64,000 bases of DNA, taken from assembly GCF_023701695.1 (NCBI RefSeq), contig NZ_JAJOZC010000001.1, positions 4,339,894-4,403,893 of the forward strand. Direction: 5' to 3'. Source of the stretch: Streptomyces sp. RKAG290. Its GTDB lineage: Bacteria; Actinomycetota; Actinomycetes; Streptomycetales; Streptomycetaceae. The notes beneath the pieces are model-generated. The model did no database searches and was not told where the DNA came from. It was given only the letters and a program-made list of their open reading frames with translations. How positions within the stretch are numbered: the stretch's first letter is position 1; every line of letters starts with the position of its first letter. Positions 16,686-25,555 of the stretch are shown here, piece by piece. A program made the position numbers and the translations under genes.

Positions 16686-19600
16686 ATGAGCCTGCACGGT
16701 CTGCTGGATGTCGTCGTACATGACCCGGCGCTGTCCGAAGCGGTGAAGGCCGCCGGGGACGGCCACCGCATGCACATCGACCTGGTCGGCCCGCCCGCCG
16801 CCCGGCCCTTCGTCCTGGCGGCACTGGCCAGGGACGCGGGGCGGACCGTGCTCGCCGTCACCGCGACCGGGCGCGAGGCCGAGGATCTGGCGGCCGCGCT
16901 GCGCACGCTGCTGCCGCCGGACACGGTCGCGGAGTTCCCGTCCTGGGAGACCCTCCCGCACGAGCGGCTCTCGCCCCGGTCCGACACCGTGGGCCGCCGC
17001 CTCGCCGTGCTGCGGCGCCTCGCGCACCCCAGGCAGGACGACCCGGAGACCGGGCCGGTCTCCGTGGTCGTGGCGCCGGTGCGCTCCGTCCTCCAGCCGC
17101 AGGTCAAGGGGCTCGGCGACCTGGAGCCCGTGGCGCTGCGCATCGGGCAGAGCGCCGACCTCGGCGAGACGGTCGAGGCGCTCGCGGCCGCCGCGTACTC
17201 CCGGGTCGAACTGGTCGAGAAGCGCGGCGAGTTCGCGGTCCGCGGCGGCATCCTGGACGTCTTCCCGCCGACCGAGGAGCACCCCCTGAGGGTGGAGTTC
17301 TGGGGCGACGACGTCGAGGAGATCCGCTACTTCAAGATCGCCGACCAGCGGTCGCTGGAGATCGCCGAGCACGGGCTGTGGGCGCCGCCCTGCCGCGAGC
17401 TGCTGCTGACCGACGAGGTCCGCGAGCGGGCCGCCGCGCTCGCCGAGGCCCACCCCGAGCTGGGCGAACTGCTCGGCAAGATCGCCGAGGGCATCGCCGT
17501 GGAGGGCATGGAGTCGCTCGCCCCGGTCCTCGTCGACGACATGGAGCTCCTGATCGACGTGCTGCCCAAGGGCTCGATGGCCGTGGTCTGCGACCCCGAG
17601 CGGGTGCGCACCAGGGCCGCCGACCTGGTCGCCACCAGCCAGGAGTTCCTCCAGGCGTCCTGGGCGGCCACCGCGGGCGGCGGCGAGGCCCCGATCGACG
17701 TCGGCGCGGCCTCGCTGCGCGGCATCGCGGACGTCCGCGACCGGGCCCGCGAGCTGGAGATGATGTGGTGGTCGGTCTCCCCCTTCGCCGCCGACGACGA
17801 GCTGGACGACGACACCCTCAAGCTCCGGATGCACGCCCCGGAGACGTACCGCGGCGACACCGCCCGCGCACTCGCCGACACCAAGGGCTGGCTGGCCGAC
17901 GGCTGGCGCACGGTGTACGTCACCGAGGGCCACGGCCTCGCCTCCCGTACCGTCGAGGTGCTGGGCGGCGAGGGCATCCCGGCCCGCCTCGACGCGGATC
18001 TCGGGGAGATCTCACCGTCCCTCGTCCATGTCTCCTGCGGCGCCATCGACTACGGCTTCGTCGACCCGCAGCTGAAGCTCGCCGTCCTCACCGAGACGGA
18101 CCTGACCGGTCAGCGCACCGCCATCAAGGACCTGGGCCGGATGCCGGCCCGCCGCCGCAAGAGCATCGACCCGCTGACGCTGGAGACGGGCGACTACATC
18201 GTCCACGAGCAGCACGGCGTGGGCCGCTACATCGAGATGGTGCAGCGCACGGTGCAGGGCGCCACCCGCGAGTACCTCCTCGTCGAGTACGCCCCCGCCA
18301 AGCGCGGCCAGCCAGGCGACCGGCTCTACATCCCGACCGACCAGCTCGAACAGGTCACCAAGTACGTCGGCGGCGAGGCGCCCACCCTGCACCGGCTCGG
18401 CGGCGCCGACTGGACCAAGACGAAGGCGCGCGCCAAGAAGGCCGTCAAGGAGATCGCGGGCGACCTGATCAAGCTCTACGCGGCCCGGATGGCGGCCCCC
18501 GGCCACGTCTTCGGCCCGGACACCCCCTGGCAGCGCGAACTGGAGGACGCCTTCCCGCACGCGGAGACGCCCGACCAGCTCACCACCATCGCCGAGGTCA
18601 AGGAGGACATGGAGAAGTCCGTACCCATGGACCGGCTGATCTGCGGCGACGTCGGCTACGGCAAGACGGAGATCGCCGTGCGGGCGGCCTTCAAGGCGGT
18701 CCAGGACGGCAAACAGGTCGCCGTCCTCGTCCCCACCACCCTCCTGGTCCAGCAGCACTACGGCACGTTCACCGAGCGGTACGCCCAGTTCCCCGTCAAC
18801 GTGCGGGCGCTGAGCCGCTTCCAGTCCGAGTCCCAGTCCAAGTCGACGCTCGAAGGGCTGCGCGAAGGCTCCGTCGACCTGGTCATCGGCACCCACCGCC
18901 TCTTCTCCTCCGAGACGAAGTTCAAGGACCTCGGCCTGGTCATCGTCGACGAGGAACAGCGCTTCGGCGTCGAGCACAAGGAGCAGCTGAAGAAGCTCCG
19001 CGCCAACGTGGACGTCCTCACCATGTCCGCGACGCCCATCCCCCGTACGCTCGAAATGGCGGTGACGGGCATCCGCGAGATGTCGACGATCACCACGCCG
19101 CCCGAGGAGCGCCACCCGGTCCTCACCTTCGTCGGCCCGTACGAGGAGAAGCAGATCGGCGCGGCCATCCGCCGCGAACTGCTCCGTGAGGGCCAGGCGT
19201 TCTACATCCACAACCGCGTCGAGTCCATCGACCGGGCCGCGGCGCGGCTGCGCGAGATCGTCCCCGAGGCCCGGATCGCCACCGCACACGGCCAGATGTC
19301 CGAACAGGCCCTGGAACAGGTGGTGGTGGACTTCTGGGAGAAGAAGTTCGACGTCCTGGTCTCCACGACGATCGTCGAGTCCGGCATCGACATCTCCAAC
19401 GCCAACACCCTGATCGTGGAGCGCGGCGACAACTTCGGCCTCTCCCAGCTCCACCAGCTGCGCGGCCGCGTCGGCCGCGGCCGCGACCGCGGCTACGCGT
19501 ACTTCCTCTACCCGCCGGAGAAGCCGCTCACCGAGACGGCCCACGAGCGCCTCGCCACGATCGCCCAGCACACCGAAATGGGCGCGGGCATGTACGTGGC

Positions 19601-20216
19601 CATGAAGGACCTCGAGATCCGCGGCGCCGGAAACCTCCTGGGCGGCGAACAGTCCGGCCACATCGCGGGCGTCGGCTTCGACCTGTACATCCGCATGGTC
19701 GGCGAGGCGGTCGCCGGCTACCGGGCCTCCCTCGAAGGCGGCGTGGAGGAGGAGCCCCCGCTGGAGGTCAAGATCGAGCTCCCGGTCGACGCGCACGTCC
19801 CCCACGACTACGCCCCCGGCGAGCGGCTGCGCCTCCAGGCCTACCGGTCCATCGCCTCGGCCTCCTCGGAGGACGACATCAGGGCGATCCGCGAGGAGCT
19901 CACCGACCGCTACGGCAAGCTCCCGGAGCCGGTCGAGAACCTCCTCCTGGTAGCCGGCCTGCGCATGCTGGCCCGCGCCTGCGGGGTGGGCGACATCGTG
20001 CTCCAGGGCTCGAACATCCGGTTCGCCCCGGTGGATCTGCGCGAGTCGCAGGAGCTCCGCCTGAAGCGCCTGCACCCGAAGACGATCATCAAGCCGGCCC
20101 TCCACCAGATCCTGGTCCCGCGCCCCACCGCCGGAAGGATCGGTGGCAAGCCGGTCGTGGGCCGCGAACTGCTGGCGTGGACGGGTGAGTTCCTGACGAC
20201 GATCCTGGGGTCGTAG
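16686..20216 (+). CDS. mfd: Transcription-repair coupling factor Mfd
   Basis: A 1176-residue ATP-dependent translocase that removes RNA polymerase stalled at DNA lesions and recruits UvrA. The order is standard. First is a UvrB-like N-terminal region (FPSWETLPHERLSP), then the RNA-polymerase-interacting domain near residue 505 (DYIVHEQHGVGRYIEM). The RecG-like helicase follows, with Walker A GDVGYGKTE near residue 655, DEEQRFG near 755 and motif VI QLRGRVGRG. The C-terminal TRCF domain (LPVDAHVPHDY onward) completes it. Full length. ATG 16686 opens the conserved MSLHGLLDVV start; the frame is open far upstream but not coding-like there. A strong hairpin follows the stop. Confidence 0.97.
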   Translation: MSLHGLLDVVVHDPALSEAVKAAGDGHRMHIDLVGPPAARPFVLAALARDAGRTVLAVTATGREAEDLAAALRTLLPPDTVAEFPSWETLPHERLSPRSDTVGRRLAVLRRLAHPRQDDPETGPVSVVVAPVRSVLQPQVKGLGDLEPVALRIGQSADLGETVEALAAAAYSRVELVEKRGEFAVRGGILDVFPPTEEHPLRVEFWGDDVEEIRYFKIADQRSLEIAEHGLWAPPCRELLLTDEVRERAAALAEAHPELGELLGKIAEGIAVEGMESLAPVLVDDMELLIDVLPKGSMAVVCDPERVRTRAADLVATSQEFLQASWAATAGGGEAPIDVGAASLRGIADVRDRARELEMMWWSVSPFAADDELDDDTLKLRMHAPETYRGDTARALADTKGWLADGWRTVYVTEGHGLASRTVEVLGGEGIPARLDADLGEISPSLVHVSCGAIDYGFVDPQLKLAVLTETDLTGQRTAIKDLGRMPARRRKSIDPLTLETGDYIVHEQHGVGRYIEMVQRTVQGATREYLLVEYAPAKRGQPGDRLYIPTDQLEQVTKYVGGEAPTLHRLGGADWTKTKARAKKAVKEIAGDLIKLYAARMAAPGHVFGPDTPWQRELEDAFPHAETPDQLTTIAEVKEDMEKSVPMDRLICGDVGYGKTEIAVRAAFKAVQDGKQVAVLVPTTLLVQQHYGTFTERYAQFPVNVRALSRFQSESQSKSTLEGLREGSVDLVIGTHRLFSSETKFKDLGLVIVDEEQRFGVEHKEQLKKLRANVDVLTMSATPIPRTLEMAVTGIREMSTITTPPEERHPVLTFVGPYEEKQIGAAIRRELLREGQAFYIHNRVESIDRAAARLREIVPEARIATAHGQMSEQALEQVVVDFWEKKFDVLVSTTIVESGIDISNANTLIVERGDNFGLSQLHQLRGRVGRGRDRGYAYFLYPPEKPLTETAHERLATIAQHTEMGAGMYVAMKDLEIRGAGNLLGGEQSGHIAGVGFDLYIRMVGEAVAGYRASLEGGVEEEPPLEVKIELPVDAHVPHDYAPGERLRLQAYRSIASASSEDDIRAIREELTDRYGKLPEPVENLLLVAGLRMLARACGVGDIVLQGSNIRFAPVDLRESQELRLKRLHPKTIIKPALHQILVPRPTAGRIGGKPVVGRELLAWTGEFLTTILGS

Positions 20217-20243
20217 CGCGGGGTCTGACCCCGGATGCATTGG

Positions 20244-20283
20244 CCCCATCGGCCCCGCCGGACATTCGGCGGGGCCGATGGGG
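20244..20283. terminator. Bidirectional terminator between mfd and anti-sigma-like gene
   Basis: A perfect 17-bp stem (20244-20260 with 20267-20283) with a 6-base loop GACATT lies between two convergent genes: mfd ends at 20216 and the minus-strand gene ends at 20293. Confidence 0.85.
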
Positions 20284-20292
20284 TGCCAGGGG

Positions 20293-20685
20293 TCAGTGCG
20301 CGGGAGGCTTCCTGAACGTCAGCCACACGGTTTTGCCGAGGGTGTGATGGTCTACGCCGAACTCTGCCGCCAGTGCGCCGGCGAGGAACAGGCCGCGACC
20401 CGAACAGTTGCTCTCTTCCGGCTGCTGGACCACAGGCAGGCCGCCGCCGCTGTCCCGTACCTCCAGGCGCACGAGCTCCTCCGTCGCGCGGAGGCCGACG
20501 GCGAACTCCCGTCCCGGCGGGACGCCGTGGAGAACGGCGTTGGTCGCCAGTTCCGAGACGCAGAGCCGTATGTCGTCGACCAGGGGAGTCAGCCTCCACT
20601 CCGTGAGAACGCCGACGACGAAGTCGCGTGAGGCACCGACGGAAGTGCGCCGTCGGGGGAAGCGCCGTTGCTGCGACAGAGACAC
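20293..20685 (-). CDS. ATP-binding anti-sigma regulatory factor-like protein (HATPase_c_2)
   Basis: A 130-residue GHKL ATPase of the RsbW/SpoIIAB-like group so abundant in Streptomyces. The N-box is CVSELATNAVLHGVP, the G1 box VRDSGGGLP and the G2 region SGRGLFLAGALAAEFGV. These proteins bind ATP and usually phosphorylate or sequester anti-anti-sigma or sigma factors, but many single-domain Streptomyces copies have no known partner. It is divergent from the UTRA/GntR pair, which is a frequent neighbourhood for such genes. The start is GTG 20685 with only a weak ribosome site. Confidence 0.8.
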   Translation of the reverse strand: MSLSQQRRFPRRRTSVGASRDFVVGVLTEWRLTPLVDDIRLCVSELATNAVLHGVPPGREFAVGLRATEELVRLEVRDSGGGLPVVQQPEESNCSGRGLFLAGALAAEFGVDHHTLGKTVWLTFRKPPAH

Positions 20686-20836
20686 GGTGGTTCACCGCCT
20701 TGCTCGTGGGCCGTAACGCGATGACCGTACTGCTATTCGCGAAAAGCGGCAAGGTATCCTTTGGGGGAGTCCGGACGCGTCGCCTACCGTGTGCATCGAA
20801 AGGGTCGCTCGGGCGCCGACGACGAAGGAGACGGTC

Positions 20837-21379
20837 ATGGGTGAGGGCGAGCGGATCAGCACGTCCGCCCGGTATCTGGCGCCGGCCGTCCCGGGCGGCA
20901 CAGACGCCTGGGGAGCCGAGGCGGCGGCCGCGGGGCGAAGAGGAACGCAGCGGATCGTGCGGGCCGGAGAGGTGCTGGCACCCGACCGGATCGCAGACAT
21001 GCTCGGGGTGGAGCGCGGCTGCCAGGTCGTCGAGCGCCGACGGATCATGCATCTCGACGGTGAGGCGTGCGAGTTGACGGACAGCTACTACCCGGTGGAG
21101 ATCGCCCGGGGCACGGGCCTGGCCGGGACGGGGAAGATCCGGGGAGGTGCCGTTCGGCTGCTTGTCGATCTGGGGTTCACCGGCGTACGTGCGCAGGAGG
21201 ACGTGGTGGCCCGCATGCCGTCCGAAAGCGAGCGGGCGGCCCTGAGCCTGGAGGCCGGTGAGCCCGTGCTCGAACTGACGCGGCTCACACTGGCCGCAGA
21301 TGACCGGCCCATCCAGGCCGATGTGATGGTCATGCCGCCGCGGGGCCAGAAACTGCGGTACGAGATCAGGATCGGATGA
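20837..21379 (+). CDS. UTRA-domain protein lacking a DNA-binding domain
   Basis: A 180-residue protein consisting essentially of a UTRA ligand-binding domain. It has the conserved run ERRRIMHLDGEACELTDSYYP-type segment, then ARGTGLAGTGKI, LGF-x10-DVVARMPS and a C-terminal LTLAADDRPIQADVMVMP. UTRA normally follows a GntR winged helix, which is absent here; ATG 20837 with GAAGGAGA just upstream fixes the start and excludes a longer form. The stop overlaps the start of a full GntR/UTRA regulator (ATGA). A heterodimer or ligand-sensing partner is a plausible reading, not shown. Confidence 0.75.
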   Translation: MGEGERISTSARYLAPAVPGGTDAWGAEAAAAGRRGTQRIVRAGEVLAPDRIADMLGVERGCQVVERRRIMHLDGEACELTDSYYPVEIARGTGLAGTGKIRGGAVRLLVDLGFTGVRAQEDVVARMPSESERAALSLEAGEPVLELTRLTLAADDRPIQADVMVMPPRGQKLRYEIRIG

Positions 21380-22155
21380 CTGTGCCAGGACCGGACGCGG
21401 AAGCTGCGGACCACCGCTCCCTGCACGCGCGGATCGCGGCCGATCTGCGGGACGAGATCATGTCCGGGGAGCTGGCTCCCGGAGCCAGCCTGCCTTCCAC
21501 CGTGCAGCTCAAGGAGCGTTTCGACGCCTCGAACGCGACCGTGCAGAAAGCCCTGCAACTACTCAAGGGCGAGCAGCTGGTGATCGGCAGGGCGGGTGCC
21601 GCCGTGACGGTCCGGGACCACCGGCAGCGCACGGTCCGCCCGGCCTCGTACATGGCCCCGGCAGGCTCGGGGGAGCCGTACCGCTGGCTGACCGAGACCG
21701 AGAGGAACGGCTCCCGGGCCCACACCGCGCTCCTCGAAGTCGCTGAGGCCGAGCCACCCGCGGATGTCGCCGAGGCGCTACGGCTGCCCGCATCCGGTAC
21801 CGCGCTCCTGCGCCGCCAGCTTCTGATGATGGATGACGAACCGGTCGAACTGGTCTCGTCCTACTACCCGCTGGAGATCGTCCGTGGCACCGCGATCACG
21901 GAACGCCGAAAGATCCCTGGCGGCACTCCCACGCTCCTCGCGACGCTGGGCCATCCACCACGCCTCAGCGTCGACCGGGTCTCCGCCCGCGTGCCCACCC
22001 AGGACCAGTACCAGGCACTGCGACTGCCCGGCGACCTGCCGGTGCTGCGGACCCTGCGCGTCGTGTACAGCGACGACGAGCGCCCGATCGAGGCGACCCT
22101 CATGGTCAAGGCGGGCCATCTGTACGAGTTGCAGTACGAGTTCGCTGCCGACTGA
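21376..22155 (+). CDS. GntR family transcriptional regulator (HutC-type, UTRA)
   Basis: A 259-residue regulator. Residues 12-75 form the winged helix (HARIAADLRDEIMSGELAPG, then LPSTVQLKERF and ATVQKALQLLKGEQLV). Residues 100-255 form a UTRA domain with VELVSSYYPLEIVRGTAI and DRVSARVPT. The C-terminal domain is visibly similar to the coupled upstream UTRA-only protein, suggesting duplication. Four-base overlap gives 1:1 translation. Effector and target are unknown. Confidence 0.85.
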   Translation: MTVPGPDAEAADHRSLHARIAADLRDEIMSGELAPGASLPSTVQLKERFDASNATVQKALQLLKGEQLVIGRAGAAVTVRDHRQRTVRPASYMAPAGSGEPYRWLTETERNGSRAHTALLEVAEAEPPADVAEALRLPASGTALLRRQLLMMDDEPVELVSSYYPLEIVRGTAITERRKIPGGTPTLLATLGHPPRLSVDRVSARVPTQDQYQALRLPGDLPVLRTLRVVYSDDERPIEATLMVKAGHLYELQYEFAAD

Positions 22156-22202
22156 CCGAGGGCCTGGGCGTGGCGGGTTCGCAGGCCCGCGCGGGGTGTG
22201 AT

Positions 22203-22246
22203 CCGGGACGCATCCATGACGAACACCGGTCATGGATGCGTCCCGG
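22203..22246 (+). terminator. Terminator after GntR/UTRA pair
   Basis: CCGGGACGCATCCATGAC (22203-22220) pairs perfectly over 18 bp with 22229-22246 around an 8-base loop, 47 bases past the GntR stop. Confidence 0.85.
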
Positions 22247-22309
22247 CGGGGAAGACGTCCATAGGATTCCCGGGTTGGTTCGGCTTTCTCCCCGTCAGGA
22301 CGGCTACGA

Positions 22310-23092
22310 GTGATATCTCCCCGCGATTGTCGAGTGTTGGTGCCCGCCCTCGGCGTGGCAGTCATGCTGTCCCTGGCGGGCTGCGACCCCGACAAGATCG
22401 CCTCCGGGATCGAATCGCCGAGCGCCGGATCGAACGGCGGCGGTGAGTCCGTCACCGGCTTCGGCGCACTGCCGCTCGACAACGGCGACGGTACGAAGCC
22501 GGGCCTGGCGCCGCTCACTTCGGACAAGGACCGGGCGGCTGCCCGGAAGGTCATCGAGAAGGTGGCCACCAAGGGGCGTGGGCCGAAGACCGGCTACGAG
22601 CGGGACAAGTTCGGGTACGCCTGGAAGGACTCCGTCGACGACGTCCCGCTCTCCCACAACGGCTGCGACACCCGCAACGACCTGCTCGCCCGGGACGGCA
22701 AGAAGGTCGAACTCCGTTCGGGCTCCGACTGCGTGGTCGTCGCCATGACGCTCAAGGACCCGTACACCGGCAAGACCATCGAGTGGCGCAAGAAGCAGGC
22801 CACCAAGGTGCAGATCGACCACGTCATGCCGCTGTCGTACGACTGGCAGATGGGCGCCGCCCGGTGGAGCGAGGCCAAGCGGCAGCAGATCGCCAACGAC
22901 CCGCTCAACCTCATCCCGGTGGACGGGCCCGCCAACGGCTCCAAGAGCGACTCGGGCCCGGCGTCCTGGCTGCCGCCGTACAAGCCGATCCGGTGCTCGT
23001 ACGCGCTGCGGTTCGCCCAGGTCTCGCTCAAGTACGAACTCCCGGTCACGGCGCCGGACAAGAAGGTCATGCTGGAGCTGTGCGGCGGCTGA
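22310..23092 (+). CDS. Secreted HNH nuclease-like lipoprotein (DUF1524/GmrSD C-type)
   Basis: A 260-residue protein with a lipoprotein signal: residues 8-24 are hydrophobic and the lipobox is LAGC with C25. The catalytic part matches the HNH/DUF1524 family: GYERDKFGYAWKD, CDTRNDLLARD, then the beta-beta-alpha core VQIDHVMPLSYDWQMGA (D170-H171) and NDPLNLIPVDGPANGSKSD (N200, N209). Homologues are common in actinobacteria as exported nucleases of unknown purpose, perhaps scavenging or attacking extracellular DNA. The start is GTG 22310 with AGGA 9 bases upstream. Confidence 0.85.
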   Translation: MISPRDCRVLVPALGVAVMLSLAGCDPDKIASGIESPSAGSNGGGESVTGFGALPLDNGDGTKPGLAPLTSDKDRAAARKVIEKVATKGRGPKTGYERDKFGYAWKDSVDDVPLSHNGCDTRNDLLARDGKKVELRSGSDCVVVAMTLKDPYTGKTIEWRKKQATKVQIDHVMPLSYDWQMGAARWSEAKRQQIANDPLNLIPVDGPANGSKSDSGPASWLPPYKPIRCSYALRFAQVSLKYELPVTAPDKKVMLELCGG

Positions 23093-23311
23093 CCGCCCGG
23101 CGGGACCCGGTGGAGCTGGGCGAGGCGGCCCCGCGGTGACGGACGGGCGGCGCGCGAGCCGGGGCGGCAGCGGTACGGTCACGTCCACGTGAGCGGAACC
23201 ACAACGGTTCCGTACAACCCGGGGCCGCCCGCCGGTGTCGCCCTTTACGCTCGGATCTGCGCGCACGCCCATGTGCGCGCGGAAGTTCCACGACCGTATC
23301 CAGGAGCAGCC

Positions 23312-23935
23312 ATGTACGCCCCGGGTTATCCGCCGACGGCGCCGCACAGAGTCCCCAGCCGGGCCTGGATCGTGTCGATGCGGGTGCTGTTCTGCGCGCT
23401 CTCGGTGTTCTCCATCGGGATGCTGCTCTGGGCCCCGCTGCTCCGGCTCGCGATCGTGCGCCGCAGGGTCTTCGACTGGTGGCTGACCGGGGGCGCGTTC
23501 GTGGCCGTCCTCGCGATCCTGCTGGTGGTCGGCCGGGACGACGGCGACGCACACGGCATCGACTTCGTACTCATACCGCTGCTGCTCCTGGGGATGCTGG
23601 CCGCGCCCGTCCACTACCTCGTCGCGGACGTCCGCCACTACGGACGGGTCACCGGGCAGAAGACCATGGGCGGATACGTGCCGCCGGCGCCGGCGCCGGG
23701 GTACGGGTACGCCACCACCGTGCCGTCGACCGGACAGCCGGGGCCGGGCCCGCAGCCCGTCCCGCCGCAGCAGACCTTCCCGCAGCAGACCTTCCCCCAG
23801 CCGCACTACCAGCAGCCGCAGCCCCCTCAGCAGACCCCGCCGCCCGCGCAGTACCCGCAGCCCCAGCGCATCGACCAGGTCCGCGCCGAACTCGACGAGT
23901 TGAGTGACTACCTCCGCAAGGAGGAGGGCCGGTGA
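23312..23935 (+). CDS. Membrane protein with Gln/Pro-rich tail
   Basis: A 207-residue protein of no named family. Three or four hydrophobic segments span residues 18-110 (VLFCALSVFSIGMLLWAPLL; WWLTGGAFVAVLAILLVVG; FVLIPLLLLGMLAAPVHYLV). A Pro/Gln-rich tail with PQQTFPQQTFP repeats and a short coiled C-terminus (RIDQVRAELDELSDYLRKEE) follow. ATG 23312 has AGGAG upstream. The stop overlaps the kinase start (GTGA), so the two are coexpressed and this may anchor or feed the kinase. Confidence 0.7.
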   Translation: MYAPGYPPTAPHRVPSRAWIVSMRVLFCALSVFSIGMLLWAPLLRLAIVRRRVFDWWLTGGAFVAVLAILLVVGRDDGDAHGIDFVLIPLLLLGMLAAPVHYLVADVRHYGRVTGQKTMGGYVPPAPAPGYGYATTVPSTGQPGPGPQPVPPQQTFPQQTFPQPHYQQPQPPQQTPPPAQYPQPQRIDQVRAELDELSDYLRKEEGR

Positions 23936-25464
23936 GCGGTCGCCTCATCGGCGGGCGGTACGAACTGGCGACGATCCTCGGACAGGGCGGCATGGGCCAG
24001 GTCTGGACGGCCTACGACCAGCGCCTCGACCGCCGGGTCGCGGTCAAGCTGCTCCACCCCGACCGGGTCATGGGCTCCATCGGCAGCCAGGCGGCGGCCG
24101 AACTGCGGCGCCGCTTCGTCCGTGAGTGCCGGGTCACCGCACAGGTCGACCACCCGGGCCTGGTCACCGTCCACGACGCCGGCAGCGACGGCGACGACCT
24201 GTTCCTGGTCATGAGTCACGTCGAGGGCTCCGACCTCGCCGACCACCTCGCCGAGCACACCCCGTACCCCTGGCAGTGGTCCGTCGCGGTCGCCGCCCAG
24301 CTCTGCGCCGTCCTGTGCGCCGTGCACGCCGTGCCGATCGTCCACCGCGACCTCAAGCCCCGCAACGTCATGGTGCGCCCGGAAGGCACCGTCCTCGTCC
24401 TCGACCTCGGTGTCGCCTCGGTCCTGGACACCGACACCACCCGCCTCACCCACACCGGCTCTCCCATCGGCTCCCCGGCCTACATGGCGCCCGAGCAGGC
24501 GATGGGCGGCGCCGTCGGCCCGTACACCGATCTGTACGCACTCGGCGTGCTCCTGCACGAACTGCTCAGCGGCGACGTGCCGTTCGCCGGATCCACCGCC
24601 CTCGGCGTGCTGCACCGCCACCTCTACGAAGCACCCGTCCCCGTCCGGCAGCTCCGGCCGAACGTCCCCGAGGCGCTCGAAGCGCTCGTGCTGCGGCTGC
24701 TCGCCAAGGACCCGCAGCACCGTCCCGCCAGCGCCCAGGAGGTGTACGAGAGCCTCGCCCCACTGCTCCCCACCCGGAGCACCGGGCTGCCGTCACAGCC
24801 GCTCGACCCGACCCGCCCCTTCCTGCGCCCGCACGCCCCGTGGCCCGACCGCGTCACCACCCCGCCCGCCGCCCAGCCCGCCCCGATGCCCGCCCGGCCG
24901 GATGTCGCGGCCGCCGTCGACGAGGTCAAGAAGCTCCTCGGTGAGGGGCGGATCACCCAGGCCGTGGACCTCCTCGGCGGCATCCTCCCGGCCGCCGCCG
25001 AACAGCACGGCGAAGGCTCCCCGGTGGTCCGCATCCTGCGCAAGCAGTACGCGGCGACCCTGATGGACGACGGCCAGTACCGCCGCGCCCTGCCCGAACT
25101 GCGCCGCCTCGCCGACGACCACGCGGCCCAGGCCGGACCGGCCGACCCGCAGACCCTCCAGTTCCGCCGCGACGCCGCGCACTGCCTGGAACAGCTGGGC
25201 GAGACCGCCGCCGCCCTCGCGGAGTACCGCGCGGTCCTGCCGTACTACGAGAACCGCTACGCGACGGGCAACGACCCGGCACGCTCCTACGAGATCCGCC
25301 ACCGCATCGGCCACCTGCTGCTCGCGCTCGGCGACCACGCCGCGGCCCGCGGCCAGCTGCAGTCACTGCTGTACGACACCGAGCGGATGTACGGCCCGCA
25401 CCATCCGCTGCCCGCCGAACTGCGCCGGCAGCTGGAGCGCCAGCTGAAGGTCCGCGGCGGCTGA
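23932..25464 (+). CDS. Hanks-type Ser/Thr protein kinase with TPR-like C-terminus
   Basis: A 510-residue kinase. The catalytic domain covers residues 8-270: glycine loop LGQGGMGQV, K39 in VAVKLL, catalytic HRDLKPRNVM, DLG instead of the usual DFG, and APEQAMG. A Pro-rich linker (285-325) leads to about 180 residues of helical repeats resembling TPRs (EGRITQAVDLLGGIL; GQYRRALPELRRLA; GETAAALAEYRAVLP; GDHAAARGQL). No membrane helix or PASTA domain is present, so it is soluble unless held by the coupled membrane protein. Target unknown. Confidence 0.9.
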   Translation: MSGRLIGGRYELATILGQGGMGQVWTAYDQRLDRRVAVKLLHPDRVMGSIGSQAAAELRRRFVRECRVTAQVDHPGLVTVHDAGSDGDDLFLVMSHVEGSDLADHLAEHTPYPWQWSVAVAAQLCAVLCAVHAVPIVHRDLKPRNVMVRPEGTVLVLDLGVASVLDTDTTRLTHTGSPIGSPAYMAPEQAMGGAVGPYTDLYALGVLLHELLSGDVPFAGSTALGVLHRHLYEAPVPVRQLRPNVPEALEALVLRLLAKDPQHRPASAQEVYESLAPLLPTRSTGLPSQPLDPTRPFLRPHAPWPDRVTTPPAAQPAPMPARPDVAAAVDEVKKLLGEGRITQAVDLLGGILPAAAEQHGEGSPVVRILRKQYAATLMDDGQYRRALPELRRLADDHAAQAGPADPQTLQFRRDAAHCLEQLGETAAALAEYRAVLPYYENRYATGNDPARSYEIRHRIGHLLLALGDHAAARGQLQSLLYDTERMYGPHHPLPAELRRQLERQLKVRGG

Positions 25465-25555
25465 ACCACGGCCCACGCGAGCCAGTTCACCCAATGGCCG
25501 CCCTCGGCCACACGTTCCATCCGCTCCCGACATATCGACCGGCTGATGTACATTC

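Noticed and set aside
18012..20249. Long minus-strand frame opposite mfd
   Set aside because: Shadow of mfd: no family motifs, composition dominated by Asp/Val/Arg/Gly, no ribosome site.
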